Shown: positions 1 through 6,712 of the stretch, piece after piece
How the letters are laid out: every line of letters starts with the position of its first letter
Position numbering within the stretch: the stretch's first letter is position 1
Origin: Sulfidibacterium sp964456625
GTDB taxonomy: Bacteria > Bacteroidota > Bacteroidia > Bacteroidales > F082
DNA length: 64,000 nucleotides
Direction: 5' to 3'
Assembly (NCBI GenBank): GCA_964456625.1
Contig: CAYWBO010000002.1
Span: 29,333-93,332, forward strand
The notes under the pieces: model-generated
Database searches by the model: none
The model's input: only the letters and a program-made list of their open reading frames with translations
What the model was told of the DNA's origin: nothing
Program-made: the position numbers and the translations under genes

Positions 1-481
1 CATTCTGCATTCCGAGATACCAACCGTAGAAGCTGTACAACGCCAAGGTGGCCGGTGCGGCATAAATCCTGATGTAAAAATACTGCCGGGCCAGCGCTTT
101 CACATCCTGTTCTCCACTCAGCAAGTGAAAAGCCACCCACTGAATCGGGTACTGAAATAAGATTAACAAAAGGGCAAACGAAAAAGCAACCAGCAGTGAA
201 CGCTGCAATCCCAGCCCGATTTCCTTGTCATCGTGAGCACCTGTAGCCTGAGCTGTAAAACCGCTGGTACCCATTCTCAGGAAACCGAAGCTCATGTACA
301 GCACATTGAATACGGTGGTTCCCAGGGCAATAGCACCTACGTAAATGGCGCTGTCGGCGCGTAGGTGACCCATCAGCGCGAAGTCTGCCATCCCCAAGAG
401 GGGAACGGTCAGATTGGAAATGACATTAGGAATGGCCAGACGCAGGATATCGCGATCGAGTTTGCCCGGTTTTATTGCCAT
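1..481 (-). CDS. MATE family efflux transporter, N-terminal part (cut by window edge)
   Basis: The reverse strand reads from an ATG at 481 to the window edge without a stop, giving 160 residues of a hydrophobic protein. It opens with MAIKPGKLDRDILRLAIPNV, then a membrane segment containing VPLLGMADFALMGHL, and later RMGTSGFTAQATGA. This opening is typical of DinF-like MATE transporters, which export drugs or metabolites across the inner membrane using an ion gradient. The family is usually about 440 residues, so roughly the first third is present. The start lies 9 bases after the cysH stop on the same strand, so the two are probably co-transcribed. The substrate cannot be inferred. The family call is secure; the DinF subgroup is less so. 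Confidence 0.85.
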   Translation of the reverse strand, partial: MAIKPGKLDRDILRLAIPNVISNLTVPLLGMADFALMGHLRADSAIYVGAIALGTTVFNVLYMSFGFLRMGTSGFTAQATGAHDDKEIGLGLQRSLLVAFSFALLLILFQYPIQWVAFHLLSGEQDVKALARQYFYIRIYAAPATLALYSFYGWYLGMQN

Positions 482-490
482 GTTTTCAGG

Positions 491-1198
491 TTAACGCTTG
501 TGAAGGCCGCACTCGCGGGTTTCAGGATTTTCCCACCACCACCTGCCGGCACGGATGTCTTCACCCAGTTCAATGGCCCGCGTGCAAGGCTGGCAGCCGA
601 TGCTGGCAAATCCCTTTTTGTGTAGCGGATTTACAGGAATATGATTCTTTTCCACATAATTCCAGGCATCTTTTTCTTCCCAGTTGGCCAGCGGATTGAT
701 CTTCACAAGATGATTATTGTTGTCAAATTCTATAAACTGAAGCTCGGTTCTTGTGCTTGACTGGCTTCTGCGCAACCCGGTGATCCAAGCATCAAGTCCC
801 TGCATGGCCCGTTGCAGTGGTTTTACTTTTCTGACATGACAGCAGAGCTTTCGGTTTTCAATACTATCGTAAAACAAATTAATTCCTTTTTGGGAAACCA
901 TCTGTTCAACATCCTTTGGATCAGGAAAATAAACCTGAATTTTTATATCGTATTTTCGATTGGTCCGGTCGATCAGATCGTAGGTCTCAGGAAAAAGCCT
1001 CCCGGTATCCAGTGTGAAAATCCTGGCAGTCGGGTCGATTTGGCAAAGCATGTGGGTCAGCACCTGGTCTTCCAGTCCCAGGCTGGTGGACAGGGCTATT
1101 TTTCCTTGAAATTGATTCAGTGAAAAAGCAATAATCTCTTCAGGCGATGCGCCCTTCAACTGTGCGTTCCAATCCTCGAGTGTAGCGGTATCAATCAT
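491..1198 (-). CDS. cysH: Assimilatory adenylyl-sulfate (APS-type) reductase, CysH family
   Basis: This 235-residue protein is a PAPS/APS reductase that reduces activated sulfate to sulfite in sulfate assimilation. It has the family's substrate-binding loop near LDTGRLFPETY (about 63-73) and the C-terminal ECGLH motif with the catalytic cysteine. It also has the pair CC (KLCCH, about 117-118) and CxxC (GCQPC), which bind a [4Fe-4S] cluster in the plant/bacterial APS reductase branch and are missing in the E. coli PAPS-specific enzyme. APS, with thioredoxin as donor, is therefore the more likely substrate. No sulfate adenylyltransferase genes are in the window. A -7 box lies at 1227-1234, and the gene is divergent from mpl. 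Confidence 0.92.
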   Translation of the reverse strand: MIDTATLEDWNAQLKGASPEEIIAFSLNQFQGKIALSTSLGLEDQVLTHMLCQIDPTARIFTLDTGRLFPETYDLIDRTNRKYDIKIQVYFPDPKDVEQMVSQKGINLFYDSIENRKLCCHVRKVKPLQRAMQGLDAWITGLRRSQSSTRTELQFIEFDNNNHLVKINPLANWEEKDAWNYVEKNHIPVNPLHKKGFASIGCQPCTRAIELGEDIRAGRWWWENPETRECGLHKR

Positions 1199-1226
1199 AA
1201 ATCAGTTTTAAAAGTGTTTTAAAGCA

Positions 1227-1234
1227 CAAAAGTA
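1227..1234 (-). promoter_or_regulatory. Putative -7 promoter box for cysH
   Basis: The reverse strand reads TACTTTTG, an exact match to the Bacteroidota TAnnTTTG element, 29 bases upstream of the cysH ATG. Confidence 0.6.
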
Positions 1235-1265
1235 AGAGAAATTTTCCCAGTGTCCTGCGATTGTG

Positions 1266-1273
1266 TATTTTTG
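1266..1273 (+). promoter_or_regulatory. Putative -7 promoter box for mpl
   Basis: TATTTTTG matches TAnnTTTG and ends 13 bases before the mpl ATG, so the leader would be very short. It lies back to back with the cysH promoter in the 88-base divergent spacer. Confidence 0.55.
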
Positions 1274-1286
1274 AAAAAACAGAGCT

Positions 1287-2645
1287 ATGAAGGTCCATTT
1301 TATCGCGATCGGGGGCAGCGCCATGCACAACCTGGCCATTGCTTTGAAGTTGAACGGATTTGAAGTCAGCGGTTCCGATGACGAGATTTTCGAACCTTCG
1401 AAAAGCAGGTTGGAAAAATACGGCTTGCTGCCGAAGCAATCCGGCTGGCACCCGGAACATATTTCCGGGGATCTGGATTTCATCATTTTAGGGATGCATG
1501 CGCACCTTGACAATCCTGAGTTGGTTCGTGCGCAAGAGATGGGACTAAAAATCTATTCCTATCCCGAATTTTTATACGAACATTCCAAAAACAAAAAACG
1601 CGTTGTGATCGGAGGAAGTCACGGCAAGACGACCATCACTGCCATGGTAATGCATGTATTGAAATATCATCATCTGGAATTTGATTACCTGGTGGGATCG
1701 AAACTCCGTGATTTCGAAGTGATGGTCAGGCTCAGCGACAACGCGCCTTTGATGATCTTTGAAGGAGATGAATATTTGAGTTCCCCGCTGGACCGAAGGC
1801 CCAAATTCCACTGGTATCATCCTCATTTGGCACTGATCACAGGCATTGCCTGGGACCACATCAATGTTTTCCCGACTTTTGAAAATTATCAGGAACAGTT
1901 TGAAAAGTTCCTGGATCTGGCAGAACCGGGAGCCACGATTGTTTATAATACAACCGATCCCAACGTCAAAAGGATCGTTGAAAACGCATCTGGAAAGCTG
2001 CAGAAAATACCTTACGATCTGCCTGAATATGAAATAGAAGATGGAACAACTTATCTGAGAGAAGACGGAACGATGATTCCTTTAATAGTTTTCGGCAAAC
2101 ACAACCTGATGAATCTGGCCGGAGCACAATTGTTGTGTGAAGAGCTGGGTGTCAGTCGTCCGGAGTTTCTGGAGGCCATTCAAAGTTTTGAGGGGGCCAG
2201 CAACCGCCTGGAACTGGTTTATCAGGGAAAAGGGGGCCGGCTTTTTAAAGATTTTGCACATGCACCTTCCAAGCTGAAAGCCACACTGACAGCCGTCAGG
2301 GAACAGTTTCCCGATCAGCATCTGGTGGCTTGTTTTGAACTGCATACATACAGCAGTCTGAATCCCGGGTTTCTGGTACAGTATGAGGATGCATTAAATG
2401 AAGCAGATGAAGCCGCCGTTTATTTTAATCCGCATGCACTGCTGATCAAAAGAATGCCGGTACTGAAGCCGGAAGATATCCGGTCGGCTTTCGGAAGAGC
2501 AGACCTTCAGGTCTTTGATGATTCTGAAAATATGCAGCGCTGGCTGTTTGACAGATCGCATAACAATACCGTTTTCCTGATGATGAGTTCTGGAAACTTC
2601 AACGGAATCGATTTTCCATCCTATGGCAAAAAGTTGCTGGATTAA
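1287..2645 (+). CDS. mpl: UDP-N-acetylmuramate:L-alanyl-gamma-D-glutamyl-meso-diaminopimelate ligase
   Basis: Mpl is a Mur-ligase-family enzyme that joins recycled tripeptide (L-Ala-gamma-D-Glu-mDAP) to UDP-MurNAc with ATP in the cytoplasm, returning turned-over peptidoglycan to wall synthesis. The 452-residue protein opens with the Rossmann loop HFIAIGGSAMHNLA of the MurC/Mpl group. The ATP-binding P-loop GGSHGKTTITAMV is at about 108-120, and the central domain contains FEGDEY and AWDHINVF. The length fits Mpl. MurC is similar, but MSG-type C-terminal features and the MHNLA opening favour Mpl. It is monocistronic as far as can be seen, with its own promoter at 1266. Confidence 0.9.
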   Translation: MKVHFIAIGGSAMHNLAIALKLNGFEVSGSDDEIFEPSKSRLEKYGLLPKQSGWHPEHISGDLDFIILGMHAHLDNPELVRAQEMGLKIYSYPEFLYEHSKNKKRVVIGGSHGKTTITAMVMHVLKYHHLEFDYLVGSKLRDFEVMVRLSDNAPLMIFEGDEYLSSPLDRRPKFHWYHPHLALITGIAWDHINVFPTFENYQEQFEKFLDLAEPGATIVYNTTDPNVKRIVENASGKLQKIPYDLPEYEIEDGTTYLREDGTMIPLIVFGKHNLMNLAGAQLLCEELGVSRPEFLEAIQSFEGASNRLELVYQGKGGRLFKDFAHAPSKLKATLTAVREQFPDQHLVACFELHTYSSLNPGFLVQYEDALNEADEAAVYFNPHALLIKRMPVLKPEDIRSAFGRADLQVFDDSENMQRWLFDRSHNNTVFLMMSSGNFNGIDFPSYGKKLLD

Positions 2646-2669
2646 AACTACTAATACGTCACTTTTGGA

Positions 2670-3038
2670 TTAAGCCGCTTGCTTTGCCTTGAAAAAGACG
2701 GAAGTCACCAGTTCGATGAGGAAACCGTAGATCATACCTAATACGATGGTGGAGACCAGCATCATGGTGGGTGAAAATTCCGGATTTTCCGGGCCGCCCA
2801 TGGCGCCGAAACCCATCGGAAGGCTGAAGACAAAGCCCATGATAATACCGTGTAATGACCAGTGCTTGAGGCTAAAGCTGCTGATGCCGATGGCCACGCC
2901 GATCAGGGTTCGGCTCAAAATAATACTGATGGCCAGGGCGGTCGGTACCGGGGTGGAACCACCCGAAGCCAGACCGTAACAAACAAACCCGAAGATCAGC
3001 CCCATGACCGTGCTGATAAGTAATCTTTTTGTTTTCAT
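2670..3038 (-). CDS. Small integral membrane protein of unknown function
   Basis: This 122-residue protein has four likely membrane helices, at about residues 5-25, 32-55, 62-80 and 90-115. The first is glycine-rich (STVMGLIFGFVCYGLASGG). There is no signal cleavage site, and the C-terminus is short and basic (FKAKQAA). I recognise no family. It converges on mpl, with 24 bases between the stops and no clear terminator. A -7 box 122 bases upstream suggests its own long-leader transcript. The start at the ATG at 3038 is the only one that keeps the first helix complete. Confidence 0.7.
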   Translation of the reverse strand: MKTKRLLISTVMGLIFGFVCYGLASGGSTPVPTALAISIILSRTLIGVAIGISSFSLKHWSLHGIIMGFVFSLPMGFGAMGGPENPEFSPTMMLVSTIVLGMIYGFLIELVTSVFFKAKQAA

Positions 3039-3159
3039 ATCGCTTTCTTTTTACAGTGAGTAATTTGTGGTTGTTATGTTTGTTAGCAATTGTCGCTGAA
3101 AGTTGCTCTGTACTTAATCTTTGGTGTTAAAATATGTTGAATGGGTTAATATGAGCTTT

Positions 3160-3167
3160 CAAATATA
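3160..3167 (-). promoter_or_regulatory. Putative -7 promoter box for the small membrane protein
   Basis: The reverse strand reads TATATTTG, a full TAnnTTTG match, about 122 bases upstream of the start at 3038. It implies an unusually long leader. Confidence 0.4.
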
Positions 3168-3268
3168 ACGAAAAAATTTTCGAACTGCAATCACAAGATG
3201 TTTGTATGCTGCAATTTATTGGAATAAGGTTGGCAAAAGTAAGCTGCTGTTGCGATTGCAGGCGGGAT

Positions 3269-3303
3269 AAAAAAAAGGCTTTCTCAGCATCTGAGAAAGC
3301 CTT
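3269..3303 (-). terminator. Intrinsic terminator of rho
   Basis: A 13-bp perfect stem (arms 3275-3287 and 3291-3303, 3-base loop) is followed on the reverse strand by eight T. It sits 21 bases after the rho stop. Confidence 0.9.
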
Positions 3304-3323
3304 CGTATTTATAAGTTTCTGAA

Positions 3324-5057
3324 CTATCCGTTCATGGAAATCAGAAATTCCTCGTTTGTTTTGGTAAACTTCATTTTGTCTTTCAGGAATTCCATGGCTT
3401 CGATGGGGTTCATGTCNNNNNNNNNNNNNNNNNNNNNNNNNNNNNNNNNNNNNNNNNNNNNNNNNNNNNNNNNNNNNNNNNNNNNNNNNNNNNNNNNNNN
3501 NNNNNNNNNNNNNNNNATCTGGCGGGCGGCACCGAAGAAACGTTTTGGTTTCTGAAGTGCATTGGCTTCCACACCACCGGAGAGCACTTTTCCGGAAGCC
3601 GGTGAAACCGTATTATAAGCCCTGGCTAGACGCGTAATCGAGTCCAGTAAGATCACCACATCGTGACCGCTTTCCGTCATCCGTTTGGCTTTTTCGAGCA
3701 CCAGGTTGGCAATTTTCACATGTTTCTCTGCCGGTTCGTCGAAAGTAGAAGCAATCACTTCGGCGTTTACGCTCCGTGCCATATCGGTGACCTCTTCAGG
3801 ACGTTCGTCGATCAGCAAAATGATCAGATAAACTTCCGGGTGGTTCAGAGCAATCGCATTGGCAACTTCTTTTAAAAGCACAGTTTTACCGGTTTTAGGC
3901 TGGGCCACAATCAAACCGCGCTGTCCTTTTCCGATGGGGCAGAACATATCCATGATCCGGGTAGAAATCGTCTCTTTGGCATGTCCCGTCAGAGAGAATT
4001 TTTCCTGCGGGAAAAGCGGAGTGAGATAATCGAAGGGGATCCTGTCGCGGATTTCTTCAGGTGTTTTGTTATTGATGGAAATCACCTTGATCAACGGGAA
4101 GTACTTTTCCCCTTCTTTCGGAGGACGAATGGTACCACGAACCGTATCTCCGGTTTTCAGACCAAACAATTTTATCTGTGACTGCGACACATAAATATCA
4201 TCCGGTGAGTTCAGATAATTGTAATCTGAAGATCTGAGAAATCCGTAACCGTCGGGCATGATTTCCAAAACACCTTCTGAGTCGATAATTCCTTCCAATT
4301 CAAAGGAATACAATGCTCTTTGCGAATCTTTTGCAGTATTATCTGCATTTTGTTTGTTGTTTTCGGGAGCAGGGTCGGAGACAGGTTTTGCCGTTTCTTT
4401 TACTTCTGCCGGAGCCTGCGCTTTGGTTTCTTCGTTTTGGATCGGTTTCGTTTCCTGTTCCGGTTCTGATCCTGGAATTCTTCTTCTTTTCTTTTTGGCT
4501 TCGAACTGTTCCAGATGTGATTTGCGTTTGGCGTGTGCCCCATCAGCACCGGTATTTTCAAAAAAAGTTTTTTCTTTAGCTTCTTTAGGCGCAGCCATCT
4601 TTTCTTTGGAAACCGGGACTACAGGTTCTTGTCTGGCATTTTCCTCAGCAGGTTTTGATTCTGCGGCAGGTGCTGCTTTTTGTTCTGTTTCTTTTTCAAT
4701 CTTCACACTGGGATTTGAAGAAGCAACGGGCGTTGGTGTTTTGGCCGGTCTTCCCCTGCGTGAACGGGTTTTGGGCTTTTCCGGAGTCTGGGCGCCCTCT
4801 TTCTTTTGGCCATCAGCGTCTTTCACCTCCTTTTTAGCAGTAGGCCCGGGATTGTTCCTTTTGTGATCTTGTCTTTCGCTGGGCTTTTTCCTTTCATTTT
4901 CCGTTGTGACGGTTGAAGGATTGGCAGCCTGATGATCCAGTATCTGATAGATTAAGTCTTGTTTTGATAGCCGGTCAGTCTTGCCAATATTCAATTCCTC
5001 GGCGATTTGACGCAGCTCCGGTTCCAGCTTACTGTTAAGCTCTACAATATCATACAT
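3324..5057 (-). CDS. rho: Transcription termination factor Rho (interrupted by an assembly gap)
   Basis: Rho is a hexameric RNA helicase that ends transcription. The N-terminal Rho_N helical domain (about 1-45) is followed by about 200 residues of Lys/Glu/Pro-rich disordered sequence typical of Bacteroidota Rho. The cold-shock RNA-binding fold is at about 250-325 (EIMPDGYGFLRS). The ATPase has Walker A QPKTGKTVLLKE and the LIDERPEEVTDM block. The reading frame enters 100 N after FFGAARQ and leaves at DMNPIEAMEFL. Against the normal family this segment should be about 82 residues, holding the Q-loop and R-loop, but only 34 codons of N are present. The true protein is therefore about 625 residues. 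It has its own terminator and a -7 box 115 bases upstream. Confidence 0.95.
   Translation of the reverse strand: MYDIVELNSKLEPELRQIAEELNIGKTDRLSKQDLIYQILDHQAANPSTVTTENERKKPSERQDHKRNNPGPTAKKEVKDADGQKKEGAQTPEKPKTRSRRGRPAKTPTPVASSNPSVKIEKETEQKAAPAAESKPAEENARQEPVVPVSKEKMAAPKEAKEKTFFENTGADGAHAKRKSHLEQFEAKKKRRRIPGSEPEQETKPIQNEETKAQAPAEVKETAKPVSDPAPENNKQNADNTAKDSQRALYSFELEGIIDSEGVLEIMPDGYGFLRSSDYNYLNSPDDIYVSQSQIKLFGLKTGDTVRGTIRPPKEGEKYFPLIKVISINNKTPEEIRDRIPFDYLTPLFPQEKFSLTGHAKETISTRIMDMFCPIGKGQRGLIVAQPKTGKTVLLKEVANAIALNHPEVYLIILLIDERPEEVTDMARSVNAEVIASTFDEPAEKHVKIANLVLEKAKRMTESGHDVVILLDSITRLARAYNTVSPASGKVLSGGVEANALQKPKRFFGAARQXXXXXXXXXXXXXXXXXXXXXXXXXXXXXXXXXXDMNPIEAMEFLKDKMKFTKTNEEFLISMNG
3417..3516. 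other. Assembly gap of 100 N inside rho
   Basis: Exactly 100 N, the usual placeholder for a gap of unknown size. By comparison with the conserved Rho ATPase domain, about 244 bases are missing here. That number has the same remainder modulo 3 as 100, which is why the frame stays open across the N. Confidence 0.95.
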
Positions 5058-5171
5058 ATATCTTAAATTAAATTCATTAAGGTCAGAAAAATAAAACCGA
5101 ATTAATTCTCGTGGTTTGCCTAAATAGAAAAATCTTAAAAAAGGAAATTTTAATAGGATTAATTAGTGGCG

Positions 5172-5179
5172 CAAATATA
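5172..5179 (-). promoter_or_regulatory. rho: Putative -7 promoter box for rho
   Basis: The reverse strand reads TATATTTG. It lies 115 bases upstream of the rho ATG and implies a long AT-rich leader. Confidence 0.5.
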
Positions 5180-5239
5180 CAAAATTTTAATATACAACGT
5201 AAAATGATTTATTATCTTTTTCACTGGCCGCCAGGGACT

Positions 5240-5262
5240 AAAAGTGTCCCCGGGAAACTTTT
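5240..5262. repeat. Near-perfect 23-base dyad
   Basis: The arms AAAAGTGTCCC and GGGAAACTTTT are symmetric about the C at 5251, with one mismatched pair (5246/5256). On the forward strand it runs into a T-rich stretch, but no forward gene ends here, so an operator-like site is as likely as a terminator. Confidence 0.5.
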
Positions 5263-5301
5263 TTATATATAAATATTATATTGTTTTTTATGTAAATTAT
5301 T

Positions 5302-5326
5302 GATAGATAGTAAAGTAATATCTATC
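5302..5326. repeat. Inverted repeat GATAGATA/TATCTATC
   Basis: Eight-base perfect arms (5302-5309 and 5319-5326) flank a 9-base spacer, 98 bases downstream of the SDR stop. It may be a regulator site or a weak 3' hairpin. Confidence 0.45.
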
Positions 5327-5423
5327 CGACTACTATTATAACAAAGAAAAGCGGCTGTCTTAAATTTTATTAAAAAGGTTATGAACAATTTTGTTGCCAT
5401 TAAACGGAGTTTCAGCCTGAAAA

Positions 5424-6428
5424 CTACAGCCAATGGTTTGATTTATACCAGGCAATGGTTTCGGCCATTCCTGTCTTCAGATCATAGGCTGCTTTGAAGT
5501 CAAAATCTTTCCTGGTTTGCCCTGAATCACAAAGCCAATTGGTGCATGTCAGCGCCTGAACTTTGTCAGGATTCAGTACCGTTTGTTTGTGAAACAGGTG
5601 AGAAACAGGTTCCGCCACCATCGAGATCCATTGGATCATGAATCTGGGTATCGCGATTTTCAGACATTTTTTACCCAGGATATCTTTCACAATTTCAGCC
5701 AGGTCTTCACTGGTGTATGTTTGTCCGTCGGTAACGAAGTAAGATCTGTTCACGACATCAGATTCCAGGCTCAGAAATATGAGCCGGGCCAGGTCTTTTA
5801 CATAAACGAAGCTGAGGTACTGTTTTTTTCTTCCGATGTAAAACTCAAAACCGTGGGTTACCGCTCTGATGTATACGAAGTAGTCCTTTTCCCGGGGGCC
5901 GTAAACCCCTGTAGGCCTGATGATCAGATAAGGGAAATTTTCGAGCGATTTTAAATATTGCTCTGTCTTTAATTTGCTTTTCCCGTAAAGGGAAAAAGGG
6001 TGAGGGGCGTCTGTTTCGCGCACCGGCTTCATCGTTTTTTCGTCTCCTGGTCCATAAGCCTCAAGGCTGCTCATATACAGAAATTTATCCGGGACACAAT
6101 TACTTTCTATGAGGGCTTCAGCCAAATTTCGGGTGTTTTGATAATTTACCGTAAGGAAATCCTTTTTGTTGATGGATTTTGTCACGCCGGCGTTTTGGAC
6201 GATGTAATGAAAACGAATCCCTTTCCCGGCAAGATCTTTAAAATTCCTGATCAGTCTTGATTTGTCAGCAAGATCCATGGTAAGAATCCTGATATTTTCA
6301 TCTTTTAAATACAGGGTCTTACTGGTGCTGCGGATGCCGGCATAAACCTGATAACCGCGCCCGACAGCCTCTTTGGCCAGAAAGCTTCCGATAAACCCGC
6401 TTGCACCTGTTATCAGTACATTTTTCAT
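5424..6428 (-). CDS. NAD(P)-dependent epimerase/dehydratase family protein (extended SDR)
   Basis: This 334-residue extended short-chain dehydrogenase/reductase opens with the Rossmann motif TGASGFIGSFLA (GxxGxxG, about 7-18). It has the central strand QNAGVT, the active-site Ser/Thr region MSSLEAYG, and the catalytic YxxxK in SLYGKSK (about 171-177), followed by IIRPTGVYGPRE. These motifs place it with nucleotide-sugar epimerases, dehydratases and 3-beta-HSD-like reductases. Sequence alone does not fix the substrate, and no sugar-biosynthesis cluster is nearby. It has its own -7 box at 6458-6465. No strong intrinsic terminator follows. Confidence 0.88.
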   Translation of the reverse strand: MKNVLITGASGFIGSFLAKEAVGRGYQVYAGIRSTSKTLYLKDENIRILTMDLADKSRLIRNFKDLAGKGIRFHYIVQNAGVTKSINKKDFLTVNYQNTRNLAEALIESNCVPDKFLYMSSLEAYGPGDEKTMKPVRETDAPHPFSLYGKSKLKTEQYLKSLENFPYLIIRPTGVYGPREKDYFVYIRAVTHGFEFYIGRKKQYLSFVYVKDLARLIFLSLESDVVNRSYFVTDGQTYTSEDLAEIVKDILGKKCLKIAIPRFMIQWISMVAEPVSHLFHKQTVLNPDKVQALTCTNWLCDSGQTRKDFDFKAAYDLKTGMAETIAWYKSNHWL

Positions 6429-6457
6429 CCCATCTGTGTTGAAAAGAAACCGGGCAA

Positions 6458-6465
6458 CAAAGGTA
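6458..6465 (-). promoter_or_regulatory. Putative -7 promoter box for the SDR gene
   Basis: The reverse strand reads TACCTTTG, 30 bases upstream of the ATG at 6428. Confidence 0.55.
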
Positions 6466-6666
6466 TTATTTTTTGCTCAAAGCTATTTTTCTAACTAATT
6501 ATGATAAGAGGCGAAAATTTTTAGATGAAATTGATAATTGTCTGATATTCAGTTTCTAAATTTTAAGTTTGGAAACTTCTCGCATCTAAATAAAACCAAA
6601 GAAAGTAATGAAAGGCTCTCCATTTTGCCGCGACCGGATTTTGGTATAAATTCATTCGAAATTTTA

Positions 6667-6674
6667 TAACTTTG
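6667..6674 (+). promoter_or_regulatory. Putative -7 promoter box for the acyl-CoA ligase
   Basis: TAACTTTG matches TAnnTTTG, 38 bases before the ATG at 6713. Confidence 0.6.
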
Positions 6675-6712
6675 TAAAAAGGTATCACACTCGAAACTTT
6701 AAGAACATTTCC

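Larger units (their letters stand above)
5058..5423. other. 366-base AT-rich non-coding region between the SDR gene and rho
   Basis: No convincing gene is present on either strand. It holds the rho promoter box (5172-5179), a near-perfect 23-base dyad (5240-5262) and an 8-base inverted repeat (5302-5326). The rest is AT-rich and featureless to the eye. It is the 3' flank of the SDR gene and the 5' flank of rho, both on the reverse strand. Confidence 0.7.

Noticed and set aside
4258..4866. 202-codon forward open frame opposite rho
   Set aside because: It is antisense to the low-complexity Lys/Glu/Pro region of rho, and its Ser/Phe/Leu-rich translation is the expected shadow of that composition.
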